Shown here piece by piece: positions 1-8,920 of a DNA stretch of 53,942 nucleotides (position 1 is its first letter; each line of letters opens with the position of its first letter). Origin of the DNA: Nitrospirae bacterium YQR-1. Lineage in GTDB: Bacteria; Nitrospirota; Thermodesulfovibrionia; Thermodesulfovibrionales; Magnetobacteriaceae. The notes beneath the pieces were generated by a model that ran no database searches, was not told the origin of the DNA, and saw nothing but the letters and a program-made list of their open reading frames with translations. The position numbers were made by a program, and so were the translations under genes. The stretch covers positions 1 through 53,942 of the forward strand of contig JAMOBJ010000025.1 in the NCBI GenBank assembly GCA_039908095.1. Direction: 5' to 3'.

Positions 1-800
1 AAGAGCTTGCCGGTTATGCCTCTTAGAATCCGCTCGGAGCCGCCCTGAGCGGTTTGACACGATGACAGCACAACAAGCGGGATTTTATAGTTGGGATTTG
101 AATTAATCACTTTTGCAAATTCATCTTCATCTACAAGCTTTTTCTTTAGATTATAATGGTCTTCCAAAAGCAAGTAACCCCGCCCTTCATGAAATGTCCC
201 GTGGCCTGAAAAGTGCAAAATGTGGTATTTGTTGGTCTTGATTTTTGATTTCAGCGCCTCAAGTGAGCCGTCATCAGTGTAGTCTATTTCGACATGGCCG
301 GTTTTAAGAAGCGGCTCGAAGGCTTTCAGTATATCATACTCTTCTTGTTCATATGAAAGCCGTGATTTGTAATCCAAATCAAGCGGGGAGGAAATCATAA
401 TAAGAATTTTTAACGGGGCTTCTATATGCGGTGTAAAATCTGATAAGTTTTTATCAATTACAGCAGCCGGCGTTTTTAATATATGGAGGCTTTCAATACT
501 GCCAAGCGGAGTATCTGTCTCTGATTCCTCAGCCATTGACCACGGGAGATTCAGGATTTCGCTGTCGGAGTCTATGAGCCGCAGAGCGTAATGATTGCCG
601 GTTGCAAGTGCATCTTTGACAATGGCCTTGACCTCAGAGTTGGCGTTGATGATGTATGAAAGCTCTTCTTTTAGCGGCTCAAGGATTTTTTTATCAGCTC
701 TCCCCCTGCTTTCCATCTCTCCGGCAAATAGCAAGCCGAGTTCTTTTAAAACTTTCCTTTGCTCGCCGGAAATATTAAGTGTAACGCTTATCCATGGCAT
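1..800 (-). CDS. CHAT-domain caspase-like protein (3' end outside window)
   Basis: The first 266 residues of a protein running off the left edge. The start ATG (798-800) has a very strong Shine-Dalgarno, GGGAGGAGG, 6 nt upstream. A tryptophan motif (LPWSMAEE, about residue 90) precedes an alpha/beta segment, then HFSGHG (His200) and LSSCQTAQGG (Cys248), spaced and surrounded as in the His/Cys dyad of CHAT peptidases. Known CHAT proteins are cysteine proteases often fused to TPR or repeat domains and used in defence or regulated cell death (separase/caspase clan). Whether partner genes such as a gasdermin lie next door cannot be seen. Family call is firm; substrate and role are unknown. Confidence 0.85.
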   Translation of the reverse strand, partial: MPWISVTLNISGEQRKVLKELGLLFAGEMESRGRADKKILEPLKEELSYIINANSEVKAIVKDALATGNHYALRLIDSDSEILNLPWSMAEESETDTPLGSIESLHILKTPAAVIDKNLSDFTPHIEAPLKILIMISSPLDLDYKSRLSYEQEEYDILKAFEPLLKTGHVEIDYTDDGSLEALKSKIKTNKYHILHFSGHGTFHEGRGYLLLEDHYNLKKKLVDEDEFAKVINSNPNYKIPLVVLSSCQTAQGGSERILRGITGKL

Positions 801-1256
801 TGATACCCTCCTCCCCTGTCATAGTTAACATCATGCGAATTTAATTTAAACAGGAACACATTTCATACCAAGCTGAATTTATTAAGTATATCACAGGTGG
901 CTGGGAACAGGCAACTTGGTATTACTTCTTATTATCTCCTTTAATTTCAACTCCTTTACTCGTTTTGCTTACCTCTATGTCGGTTTTCGGAATTGAAGTT
1001 GTTTGCAATGGCATTTATTGCTTGACAAATTATAAACTCATCATCTTTTCTATAGAAAAATCAATATATATTGTCTCATTATTGATGTACTTATTATATT
1101 TTTTAAGGAGGAAAGCCTTTGATCTAAATGAGCAAAAAAATCTATAAATCACTCTAAAATTTGAGAAATCCAATCGAGAAATTCCCAACTTTCCACACAA
1201 CATAGTCAGTATGCGCTTCCGATTTCTTTTTTTAATAAAAAATATATTACAATAAA
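801..1256. other. Intergenic gap, 456 bp, with short-form A repeat
   Basis: Divergent spacer between the CHAT gene and the GT-C gene. It holds a 58-bp short A repeat (865-922) and otherwise AT-rich sequence. A 60-codon open frame at 965-1147 has no ribosome binding site and no recognisable content, so I do not call it. A TATATT box at 1243-1248 lies 8 nt before the next ATG and may be its -10 element. Confidence 0.6.
865..922. repeat. A-family inverted repeat, short form
   Basis: Begins ATACCAAGCTG and ends CAACTTGGTAT, imperfect terminal inverted repeats shared with the A copies at 10131, 15750, 20630 and 39739. The interior keeps the GGCTGGGAACAGGC block also found in the copies at 6016 and 39739. 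At 58 bp it looks like an internally deleted copy. Confidence 0.6.
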
Positions 1257-2933
1257 ATGCAAATGAATTTATCTAAGCCCGATACACGCCGCACTGAGTT
1301 TTACACATGGCTGTTGCTTATAGTTGCAATGGCCTTTATAACGGCTGTAAGAATCAGGTTTCTGGATTTTCCCATGGAGCGGGATGAGGGGGAGTATGCC
1401 TACATAGCAAGGTTGATTCTTGAGCGCCTTGAGCCCTATAAGTACGCATACACTATGAAATTACCCGGCACGGCACTAATATATGCTTTCTTTATGTCTA
1501 TTTTCGGTCAAACCGTAAGAGGTATCCACATTGGGCTGCTTATTACCAACCTTGCCACAATCGTTGTCATCTATATGCTGATTAAACATGTATATAATGC
1601 AACCACCGGTGTTGTTTCAGCAATGTCCTATGGGTTTTTCACCCTTAGTTATTCTTTTTTAGGTTTTTCCTTTCACGCCACTCAACTAATCGTCTTGTTT
1701 TGTACACTCGGGCTGTATTTCTTAATGATAGCCCTTAGAAAACAAACCTCTACATTCTATGCAATTGCCGGTTTTTTTCTGGGCTGCGGTTTTTTAATGA
1801 AGCAGCACGGCATATATTTTCTGTTTTTTGCCGTATGCTATTTTTTATATCACAACCGGTTAAACAGCCCACAAACCCCTGTCATATTATATATTAAGCA
1901 AAATGCTAAATATGAGTTTTCAAAACTATGCTATCTGCTTGCAGCTTTTTTTATACCCCTTATTTTAGTTGTTATGTGGGTTTATTCCATGGGGGATTTC
2001 CAGAAGTTTTTCTACTGGACTTTTGTTTATGCCAATAAATATGTTTCAAGTGAAACTATCAGTTCTTCAGTTCCCAGAATTAAGGTATCCTTGCGAGCTG
2101 TCTTTAAAGGTTTCCATCTGCTTTGGATATTGGCTTTGTTAGGATTTATTTTACAGTTTTTTATAAAATTACCAGCTGTGAAAAAGGTTTTTACCAATTT
2201 GCTCTTTTTTTTTACCGTCTTTGCCGTTTCAGCAGGGCTATATTTCAGACCACACTATTTTATAATGATGCTGCCCGCTGTGGTTATTTTTATCGGCATA
2301 GCTGTACAACGCCTTAATGAGTTTCTTACTGAAAAATTTAAACTTCCCAATGTTGCCTTTATAATATTTTTAATTATTGTTGCCACAGGATTTTGGGCAG
2401 ATAGAAATTACTTTTTTAAATTGCCGCTCCCCCTAATCTGTAATACGATTTACAAAAACAATCCATTTAATGAAGCACCGCAAATTGCGGAACTCATCAC
2501 CGCCCACACCGGTAAAGACGACCGTATTGCAGTCTTTGGCTCGGAGCCGGAAATACTTTTCTTATCAGACAGATTATCTGTTACCGGATATATATATACC
2601 TATGGGCTTATGGAAATCCATGATGGAAACATGATTATGCAAATGGAGTTAATATCTGAAATCATGGCAAATCCTCCTAAACTGATAGTTTATTGCCATG
2701 TTTATAAATCATGGACTCCTCGTAAAAACTCTCCACAGTATATATTTCAATGGTTTGACAAAAACATTTATAGCAGGTATGAAAAAATAGCTGTCATTGA
2801 TTATGTGGAAAACGGCAAATACTCTTATATACAAGGTAATGATGCAAAAGAATATAGCCCTGTATCTGAGGACTACATTGAAATATTAAAACAAAAAGAT
2901 GGAATTAATAAAAACTTTATCTGGCTTATGTAA
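1257..2933 (+). CDS. GT-C fold membrane glycosyltransferase (GT39/ArnT-like)
   Basis: Polytopic protein of 558 residues with roughly ten hydrophobic segments (first at about 16-36) and a soluble C-terminal part (about 410-558). After the first helix comes MERDEGEYAY, the acidic Asp-Glu motif in the first periplasmic loop that PMT/ArnT-type enzymes use to bind polyprenyl-phosphate-sugar donors. This suggests transfer of a sugar from a lipid-phosphate carrier on the periplasmic face. There is no Shine-Dalgarno before the ATG; a second ATG lies two codons in. TATATT at 1243-1248 could drive a leaderless transcript. Substrate is unknown; family assignment rests on the motif and topology. Confidence 0.75.
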   Translation: MQMNLSKPDTRRTEFYTWLLLIVAMAFITAVRIRFLDFPMERDEGEYAYIARLILERLEPYKYAYTMKLPGTALIYAFFMSIFGQTVRGIHIGLLITNLATIVVIYMLIKHVYNATTGVVSAMSYGFFTLSYSFLGFSFHATQLIVLFCTLGLYFLMIALRKQTSTFYAIAGFFLGCGFLMKQHGIYFLFFAVCYFLYHNRLNSPQTPVILYIKQNAKYEFSKLCYLLAAFFIPLILVVMWVYSMGDFQKFFYWTFVYANKYVSSETISSSVPRIKVSLRAVFKGFHLLWILALLGFILQFFIKLPAVKKVFTNLLFFFTVFAVSAGLYFRPHYFIMMLPAVVIFIGIAVQRLNEFLTEKFKLPNVAFIIFLIIVATGFWADRNYFFKLPLPLICNTIYKNNPFNEAPQIAELITAHTGKDDRIAVFGSEPEILFLSDRLSVTGYIYTYGLMEIHDGNMIMQMELISEIMANPPKLIVYCHVYKSWTPRKNSPQYIFQWFDKNIYSRYEKIAVIDYVENGKYSYIQGNDAKEYSPVSEDYIEILKQKDGINKNFIWLM

Positions 2934-2946
2934 TAATAATTTTGAA

Positions 2947-2963
2947 TTCTATATCGGATTTCG
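2947..2963 (+). repeat. 17-bp repeated sequence (copy 1)
   Basis: The 17-mer TTCTATATCGGATTTCG occurs here, just after the GT-C stop codon, and again at 14715-14731 before the coiled-coil gene. Both copies are followed by a G-rich stretch. It is too short to classify. Confidence 0.4.
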
Positions 2964-3029
2964 AGGGCGAGAAAACCCTTTCCCCAAATTCAATTTTTAT
3001 GTTAATATCCACCAGCTTTTTGTACATCA

Positions 3030-3821
3030 ATGATAATCAGAATTATAAAACGAATAACGGCAGGGTTTCAGTTTTTAACGATAATTCCGCTGCCTCAGTT
3101 TCTATACTGCGATGATACGGTAGAAATCGGCAAGAGTTCTGCATGGTTTCCTGTTACAGGTTTGGCTATTGGTCTGATGTCTGCTATGGTTTGGTTTGCT
3201 GCAAGGAGTGCTCTCCCTCTGGAGGTATCCTGTTTCATGGTGGTTGCTGCAACGATTTTAGTAACCGGAGGGCTTCACCTTGACGGCCTCTCCGACACAT
3301 TTGACGCTATCGCTGCACGAAAGCCGCAGCAACAACGCCTCGCTATTATGAAAAGCGGCTCTGCCGGCCCTATCGGAGCCACCGCCATTGTAGTGGTTAT
3401 TATTCTTAAGTATCTCCTTTTAAAAAATGCAATTGCTCAAACCGGCCTATCCCCTTTATATGTTCTCTCTGTGTTTCCCGTTGCTGGAAGGTTTGCCGCT
3501 ACATCATGTTTGTTTCTGGGAAGGAGCGCAAAAGAAGACGGACTGGGGTATATTTTTATTTCCAACACAGGGCTTGCCGAAATTCTTCTCTCCGGTTGCA
3601 TCTCCGTACTGATAACTTCTGCGGCTAATTATATTTTTAACGCTCAGACGGACCCTTTTAGCATCACAGGCCCGCCTGTTTTGATTTTTACTGCGGTGTA
3701 TCTTTTCAGTGTGGTTGCCACAGTGTTTTTGCAAAGCAAGTTCGGCGGGTTAACCGGAGATCATGCCGGGGCTATTATTGAGGGCGGTGAACTTATCTTT
3801 CTGTTTGCTTGTAACTGTTGA
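3030..3821 (+). CDS. cobS: Adenosylcobinamide-GDP ribazoletransferase (cobalamin synthase)
   Basis: CobS is an integral membrane enzyme that joins adenosylcobinamide-GDP to alpha-ribazole (phosphate) in the last steps of vitamin B12 synthesis. Visible signatures are FQFLTIIPLP near residue 14, GGLHLDGLSDTFDA near 84 with its Asp/His cluster, KSGSAGPIGA near 111 and the C-terminal GLTGDHAGA. The 263 residues are normal for the family. The gene is followed by a cobC-like phosphatase (41 bp gap) and cobQ, so the context agrees. No Shine-Dalgarno precedes the ATG, and no cobalamin riboswitch core was recognised upstream. Confidence 0.93.
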   Translation: MIIRIIKRITAGFQFLTIIPLPQFLYCDDTVEIGKSSAWFPVTGLAIGLMSAMVWFAARSALPLEVSCFMVVAATILVTGGLHLDGLSDTFDAIAARKPQQQRLAIMKSGSAGPIGATAIVVVIILKYLLLKNAIAQTGLSPLYVLSVFPVAGRFAATSCLFLGRSAKEDGLGYIFISNTGLAEILLSGCISVLITSAANYIFNAQTDPFSITGPPVLIFTAVYLFSVVATVFLQSKFGGLTGDHAGAIIEGGELIFLFACNC

Positions 3822-3847
3822 AAAGTTATCAAAAATAGTGCTATGAT
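3818..3847 (+). promoter_or_regulatory. Candidate promoter of the cobC-like gene
   Basis: TTGAAA (3818-3823), an 18-bp spacer and TATGAT (3842-3847) overlap the end of cobS. The predicted start site lies only about 9 nt before the cobC ATG (3863), which has no Shine-Dalgarno, giving a nearly leaderless message. Confidence 0.4.
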
Positions 3848-3862
3848 TTATCAATAGTAACA

Positions 3863-4516
3863 ATGGCAACCAGAGTATATCTGATAAGACACGGCGAGAC
3901 ACTTGGCGCTGAAAAACGCATGTACAAGGGACAGACCGATGTGCCGCTCTCTTCAGAGGGTGAGGCGCAGGCGGTAAAGGCCGGTGAATTTATAAGAGGT
4001 CACCTAAAAAGCCGCACCGGTTACTCAGGATTAAGCGAACGCTCAGCACAAACCACAATTGAGGCCGTTTATTCCTCTGACCTAAGCCGTTGTGTAAAAA
4101 CCGCTGAACTTGTCGGTGGTTTTTTCAATCTCAACCCTGTGCCGGTACCCGAATTTCGTGAAAGGAATTTCGGCCTCTGGGAGGGAATGACCTTTGAAGA
4201 AATAGACAAAAAATACCCTGACGACTTTGCAAACTGGGCAAAAAACCCGCTTAAATTCAGTCCTGCCGGTGGGGAAAGCACAGAAGACGTCACCAGGCGT
4301 ACAATGCCGGCACTTAAAAAACTCGTTAAACTTCACTTAAATAAAACAATTGTAATCGTAGCCCACGGCGGCGCAAACAGAGTCATACTCTGTAATTTGC
4401 TGAAAATCCCGCTTCGCCATATTTTTCGGATTGAGCAGGATTTTGCCTGTGTTAATGTCGTGGAAATTCACAGGAATCTCCCTGTAGTACTGTTGTTAAA
4501 TCACACTCATAGGTAG
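3863..4516 (+). CDS. cobC: Histidine phosphatase, likely alpha-ribazole-5'-phosphate phosphatase
   Basis: Phosphoglycerate-mutase-like phosphatase of 217 residues. The catalytic LIRHGET (His9) lies at the N terminus, followed by YKGQTDVPLS, the acid motif FRERNFGLWEG near residue 95 and the second catalytic histidine in VAHGGANR near 168. This family includes CobC, which removes phosphate from alpha-ribazole phosphate or from cobalamin 5'-phosphate. The setting between cobS and cobQ supports that role, although the family also contains other phosphatases. An insert near residue 52 (about 15 residues) makes it slightly longer than many homologues. Confidence 0.83.
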   Translation: MATRVYLIRHGETLGAEKRMYKGQTDVPLSSEGEAQAVKAGEFIRGHLKSRTGYSGLSERSAQTTIEAVYSSDLSRCVKTAELVGGFFNLNPVPVPEFRERNFGLWEGMTFEEIDKKYPDDFANWAKNPLKFSPAGGESTEDVTRRTMPALKKLVKLHLNKTIVIVAHGGANRVILCNLLKIPLRHIFRIEQDFACVNVVEIHRNLPVVLLLNHTHR

Positions 4517-4529
4517 AGCAGGCAATACG

Positions 4530-6014
4530 GTGGCCTCTGCAATAATGGTTCAGGGTACCGGCTCGGGAGCCGGTAAGAGCCTTATAGCCGCCGCACTGTG
4601 CAGACTATTTAAAAATGCCGGATACAGGGTTGCACCATTTAAATCACAGAACATGGCCTTAAATTCATTCGTCACGGCAGAGGGTGGAGAGATTGGACGG
4701 GCACAGGCGCTTCAAGCCTGGGCGGCAGGGATTGAACCCTCAGTTTATCATAACCCCATACTGTTAAAATCCGAGGGAAGCGCCGGTTCTCAGGTGGTAG
4801 TCATGGGTAAGCCATTTAAGACAATGTCCGCCTCTGATTACTATAAAAACAAGGAGCTGTTTTGGCCATATGTGGTAAGCGCATGGGAGGAGTTAGACAG
4901 ACGGTACGATGTAGTTGTCATAGAGGGGGCCGGAAGCCCTGCCGAGATAAACCTCTCTGACAGGGAAATCGTCAACATGGCGGTAGCAAAGCTAACATCT
5001 GCTCCGGTTTTGCTTGTCGGGGACATTGACAAGGGTGGTGTGTTTGCCTCATTATACGGCACTGCAGCACTGCTTAAAGATGATGCAGCGTTTATAAAAG
5101 CCTTTATCATTAATAAGTTCCGCGGAGATGTAAATATTCTAATCCCAGGCAACGAGATGATTCACAATCTAACCGGCATTCCAGTGATAGGGGTAGTGCC
5201 TTATACAGGTGGTCTGCAGCTTGAGGAGGAGGACGGTCTGTCACTGGGCAGCCGGTTCACAGGCGGGAATACAAGCACTGCCGGCTTGAAAATCACTGTC
5301 TTACGGCTCAATTATATATCCAATTTTACGGATTTCCATGCTCTTTCCTGTGAGCCCGGAGTTGAGCTTGTATATAGTTTAAGGCGCACTGACATTTTGA
5401 ATTCTGATTTAGTGATAATTCCCGGCACTAAAAACACAGTGAAGGACCTGTTGTATCTTAAAGAGACCGGCGTGTCGGACTCACTAAAGAGGGCGGCTGA
5501 GACGGGAATTCCAATAGTGGGGATGTGTGGTGGTTATCAAATGCTGGGCAGCGTGATAAGGGACCCTGATATGGTAGAAAGCAGGCACACCGAGGTAGCA
5601 GCTCTGGGCTTACTTGACATTGAAACGGTATTTGAACCCACAAAGGTGACATCTCGTGTAAAGGCAAAAAAAGCGGGCATCATACCTTTTATAGACGGCG
5701 AGTTTGATAATCTGGACTGCTATGAGATACACATGGGGAAAACTCAGGAGGGAAACCTTTTTGAGGTAAAAGACGGCGGGCGGACTTACTCAGACGGTCT
5801 GGCAAAGGGTAACGTCTGGGGGACATATCTTCACGGGATATTTGATAATGACGGCTTCAGAGATGCCCTGCTTAACGGTCTCAGGGCTAAATGCGGGCTG
5901 AAAAGCACCGTAAGCGGTATCAACTATAAACAGCTCCGTGAAGATGCGATAGAGCATTGGGCTGCCATTGTTGCCCGCTCACTGGATATGAATTTCATAT
6001 ATTCTCTGTTGTAA
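4530..6014 (+). CDS. cobQ: Cobyric acid synthase (glutamine-hydrolysing)
   Basis: CobQ/CbiP amidates four carboxyl groups of adenosylcobyrinic acid a,c-diamide using ATP and glutamine. Residues 6-20 (MVQGTGSGAGKS) are the P-loop of the dethiobiotin-synthetase-like domain, then FKSQNMALNS and the VVIEGAGSPAEINL segment. A class I amidotransferase domain follows, with the nucleophile in VGMCGGYQMLG (near residue 334) and a late YLHGIFDN histidine. The 494 residues match the family. The start is GTG at 4530, 13 nt after cobC. The three genes form one cobalamin operon, but the rest of the corrin pathway is not in this window. Confidence 0.94.
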   Translation: MASAIMVQGTGSGAGKSLIAAALCRLFKNAGYRVAPFKSQNMALNSFVTAEGGEIGRAQALQAWAAGIEPSVYHNPILLKSEGSAGSQVVVMGKPFKTMSASDYYKNKELFWPYVVSAWEELDRRYDVVVIEGAGSPAEINLSDREIVNMAVAKLTSAPVLLVGDIDKGGVFASLYGTAALLKDDAAFIKAFIINKFRGDVNILIPGNEMIHNLTGIPVIGVVPYTGGLQLEEEDGLSLGSRFTGGNTSTAGLKITVLRLNYISNFTDFHALSCEPGVELVYSLRRTDILNSDLVIIPGTKNTVKDLLYLKETGVSDSLKRAAETGIPIVGMCGGYQMLGSVIRDPDMVESRHTEVAALGLLDIETVFEPTKVTSRVKAKKAGIIPFIDGEFDNLDCYEIHMGKTQEGNLFEVKDGGRTYSDGLAKGNVWGTYLHGIFDNDGFRDALLNGLRAKCGLKSTVSGINYKQLREDAIEHWAAIVARSLDMNFIYSLL

Positions 6015-6015
6015 T

Positions 6016-6149
6016 TACAATTCTAACTCAAAAGTAAACGCAGGCGGCTGGGAACAAGCGACGCCTCCCCTGATTCCCCTTTAAGGGAGACGCCCCGGAG
6101 CTTGTGACAAAGCCAACAAAGTTAGACAAATGAATTAGAATAGGAATTA
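6016..6149. repeat. A-family repeat, long form with eroded ends
   Basis: Shares the interior blocks AAACGCAGGCGGCTGGGA, GCGACGCCTCC, GGAGCTTGTGAC and GCCAACAAAGTTAGAC with the complete copy at 39739-39883, but the ATACCAAGTT ends are degraded. It fills the spacer between cobQ and the MFS gene. Confidence 0.65.
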
Positions 6150-6167
6150 ATGGTAAGATAATGGAAA

Positions 6168-7379
6168 ATGGTAGTATCAACAACAGAGAATAAACCCAGG
6201 TTTTCAGCATTATATGTAAAAGAGTTTAGACACTATTTTATAGCGCAGGCGATATCACTCTCAGGGACGTGGATACACCAGACGGCGGCAGGGTGGCTTG
6301 TGTACTCAATGACGAAATCATCACTCTATCTGGGGCTTTTGGGTGTGTCTCTTTCACTTCCTATTTTGCTTTTTACCCTTATAGGGGGGGTCTTAGCTGA
6401 CAGATTTAAAAAGAGAGAGCTTCTTATTCTGACCCAGGCGCTCTCCATTATACCTGCCACTGTTTTTGCCCTGCTGTTGGCTTTTAACATTATAAATATA
6501 TGGGAAATCTTAGCAATTTCTTTTTTTCTGGGTGTTATAAACTCAATAGACACTCCGGTTAGACAGTCGTTTCTTATTGAAATTGCAGGAAGAAACAATA
6601 TTCTCAACGCCGTTGCTCTAAGCTCTGTTATTTTCCATATGGCACGTATGGCAGGCCCTGTGATTGCCGGATTTGTGATAAGCCATTTTGGTTTTTCGAT
6701 TTGCTTTATCTTAAATGCCGTTACCTTTCTGCCTGTCGTATATGTGCTTATAAAGATGACACTCAGGTGTGACGATAAAAAGCCGGCCAAACAAAGTCTG
6801 TTGAAGGACTTTTCCGATGGCCTGGTGTATGTTATCAGGTTTCGTCGTATTGCCTTTATTTTGGTGACAATAACGGTTTTCAGCCTCTTTTGCATACCAT
6901 ATGGTCATTTCATGCCGGTTTTCGTTGACAGGGTGTTTCATTCAGACGTTGTAGGGCTCGGATATCTGATGTCTGCAACAGGAGCAGGCGCTTTTGCCGC
7001 CGGTTTTGTGATTGCATATGCCGGTGATATAAAAAATAAGAGAAAACTTATGTCCATAACAGGACTTATCTTTCCGCTTTCTCTTTTTGCATTTTGCTTT
7101 GTTAAAAACTTTACACTTGCAATGTTTCTGCTGGCCCTGGCAGGCTTTAACCTGGTCTCTTTTTTAGCCGCCGCCAACAGCTACATTCAGCTTAAAGTAC
7201 AGGATTCAATCAGGGGCAGAGTTATGAGTGTTTACACTTTGATGTTTTTGGGAATGGCACCGGCAGGCTCTGCGTTGATTGGCTCTCTTGCCCAGGTATG
7301 GGGGATAGAGAAAACACTGGCTCTTACCACAAGCATCAGTCTCACCGGTTTTCTGATTTTCAGAAGAAAATGGAAATGA
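6168..7379 (+). CDS. MFS transporter (MFS_3 / EntS-like exporter family)
   Basis: Membrane carrier of 403 residues with about 11-12 hydrophobic helices. The first loop reads SLSGTWIHQTAAGWLVY, and GGVLADRFKKRELL near residue 72 is the MFS loop 2-3 motif. This profile is typical of the MFS_3 family, which includes siderophore and drug exporters such as EntS. The substrate cannot be inferred: the upstream cobalamin operon is separated by a repeat, and the downstream gene is convergent and only 7 bp away. No Shine-Dalgarno is apparent before ATG 6168. Confidence 0.8.
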   Translation: MVVSTTENKPRFSALYVKEFRHYFIAQAISLSGTWIHQTAAGWLVYSMTKSSLYLGLLGVSLSLPILLFTLIGGVLADRFKKRELLILTQALSIIPATVFALLLAFNIINIWEILAISFFLGVINSIDTPVRQSFLIEIAGRNNILNAVALSSVIFHMARMAGPVIAGFVISHFGFSICFILNAVTFLPVVYVLIKMTLRCDDKKPAKQSLLKDFSDGLVYVIRFRRIAFILVTITVFSLFCIPYGHFMPVFVDRVFHSDVVGLGYLMSATGAGAFAAGFVIAYAGDIKNKRKLMSITGLIFPLSLFAFCFVKNFTLAMFLLALAGFNLVSFLAAANSYIQLKVQDSIRGRVMSVYTLMFLGMAPAGSALIGSLAQVWGIEKTLALTTSISLTGFLIFRRKWK

Positions 7380-7386
7380 TAAGTTA

Positions 7387-7938
7387 TCACCGTGCCTTTA
7401 TGAAAATCCTGATAAAAAACAGCACAACAAGTGAATATACGACATTAATTATAGTAAAGGTTACAACGGAATTCACCAGTTTAACTCTTGTCTCAAGCAG
7501 GTGTTGAATTGAAAATACTGTTTCGTTAGCCACATTCCAGCATTCCTCACTTTTTTTAACAACTTCCCTCACTGTGGCACCGGGCATATTATTTTTATGG
7601 TTTGACAGCAATGTTTTAAGTTCCACCCATGATTTGTTTAGTTTTGTTATGCTCCTGTCATACTCGTTTTTGTTTTTATCGCTTAGGTGGATACTGTCTT
7701 TTTCCAACAGAGCTTTAATAATCCAATCCACATCAGTAGCCAGTTTTTCGTAATCTTCCTCATTCATTTCCAGTTTAACGATTCTCTGAATAGTGCCTCT
7801 TGCCATACCGGCATAGTTTATAATCCGGTGGTCGTTCTCGATTTCGCTCACTTTTACAAAAACAAATAATGTATTTGATAACAACATCAGAAACATCAGA
7901 AAGGCAACTAACCAGATTCTATTAGAAGGGGTAATCAT
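7387..7938 (-). CDS. Orphan PilJ/NarX-like membrane sensor domain protein
   Basis: A 183-residue protein with a transmembrane helix at 9-29, an all-helical extracytoplasmic region and a second helix at about 157-178, ending five residues later. IINYAGMARGTIQRIVKLEM (residues 40-59) resembles the P-box of PilJ/NarX-type four-helix sensors, normally followed by HAMP and a kinase, chemotaxis or GGDEF output. No output domain is present. The start ATG is 1 bp after the moaA stop codon, so it is the last gene of the molybdenum-cofactor operon. A link to nitrate or another molybdoenzyme substrate is inference only. It could also be a membrane partner of an unlinked transducer. Confidence 0.6.
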   Translation of the reverse strand: MITPSNRIWLVAFLMFLMLLSNTLFVFVKVSEIENDHRIINYAGMARGTIQRIVKLEMNEEDYEKLATDVDWIIKALLEKDSIHLSDKNKNEYDRSITKLNKSWVELKTLLSNHKNNMPGATVREVVKKSEECWNVANETVFSIQHLLETRVKLVNSVVTFTIINVVYSLVVLFFIRIFIKAR

Positions 7939-7939
7939 T

Positions 7940-8917
7940 TTAGCCTCCTATGTGGGAAAGATTTGACAGGTTAAACTTTGCATCATGTCTTTCCGGTTTT
8001 AGTTTTGCAGTGTTTAAAATAAGTGATTTAAGGGTCTCTTTATCGGCGCCGTTTCTAAGAGGAGTTTTGAAGTCAACTTCAATATTGGAAAAAAGACATG
8101 GGCGGAGTTTGCCGTCTGAGGTAAACCGCAGTCTGTTACATTCGCTGCAAAACTGACAGGTAACGCCGCTTATTACACCTATTACACCGCCGGAGTTTTC
8201 AAATGTATAGTATCTTGCCGGACCGTGTCTTCTTAGCTTTACAGGTATAATGGGGCCCATCGCTTTTAACCGCTCCATGATTTCACCCATTGATACCAGT
8301 TGACTGTCCTCACCGCCGCCGCTTATACATACAGGCATCAGCTCGATGAATCTGACTTGATAGTCACTCTGCATGGCAAGCCGTGCGAAGTCCTCAATTT
8401 CATCATCATTTACTCCCCTCAGAGGTACCATGTTGAGTTTAATGGGTAAAAGCCCTGCCTCCTTCGCTTTTTTGATCCCATCAAGCACGCTCTCCAAAGA
8501 GCCGCCGCGGGTTATATCACTGTATTTACCGGGGTTTAGCGTATCAAGACTAACGTTTACACGGCTAAGGCCGTTGTCATGGAGTTGTTGTGCATATTTT
8601 GCAAGCAACTGGCCGTTTGTGGTCAGACTAATATCGTTTATTGTGCCGGGGGATTTTATTGCTCTTATAAAATCATGCAAATCCTTCCTCAGTAATGGTT
8701 CTCCGCCGGTTATCCGTATTTTTTTTATTCCAACATCCGAGGCCGCCTCAATGAACCTGAGAATTTCCTCAAAGGACAGAATATCATCTTTTTTCAGTAC
8801 ATCCGTGCCGTCCTCCGGCACACAGTATATACATCTGAGGTTACATCTGTCCGTTATGGATATTCTGATGTAATCAATGACCCTTCCAAAGGAGTCTCTC
8901 AGGAGCGAATCTTCCAA
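7940..8917 (-). CDS. moaA: GTP 3',8-cyclase, molybdenum cofactor biosynthesis
   Basis: Radical-SAM enzyme that starts molybdopterin synthesis by converting GTP to 3',8-cyclo-GTP. The SAM cluster motif DRCNLRCIYC lies at residues 22-31. GGEPLLRKD and SLTTNGQLL follow, then the C-terminal substrate-cluster cysteines in CQFCSECNRLR and LRPCLF. The last two residues are Gly-Gly, the conserved tail needed in MoaA. Its 325 residues are normal. It begins 3 bp after the upstream MoCF-type gene and ends 1 bp before the sensor gene, indicating one transcript. Confidence 0.95.
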   Translation of the reverse strand: MEDSLLRDSFGRVIDYIRISITDRCNLRCIYCVPEDGTDVLKKDDILSFEEILRFIEAASDVGIKKIRITGGEPLLRKDLHDFIRAIKSPGTINDISLTTNGQLLAKYAQQLHDNGLSRVNVSLDTLNPGKYSDITRGGSLESVLDGIKKAKEAGLLPIKLNMVPLRGVNDDEIEDFARLAMQSDYQVRFIELMPVCISGGGEDSQLVSMGEIMERLKAMGPIIPVKLRRHGPARYYTFENSGGVIGVISGVTCQFCSECNRLRFTSDGKLRPCLFSNIEVDFKTPLRNGADKETLKSLILNTAKLKPERHDAKFNLSNLSHIGG

Positions 8918-8920
8918 GTG

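Noticed and set aside
965..1147. 60-codon hydrophobic open frame
   Set aside because: No ribosome site or promoter, no family resemblance, in an AT-rich spacer where chance frames are expected.
2934..3029. Cobalamin riboswitch before cobS
   Set aside because: The 96-bp spacer is too short for the full aptamer, and I could not find the B12-box core.
6028..6210. Small ORF sharing a peptide with an ORF at 27304-27504
   Set aside because: The shared peptide (LSNFVGFVTSSGA) comes from the same A repeat read in two places, not from a protein family.
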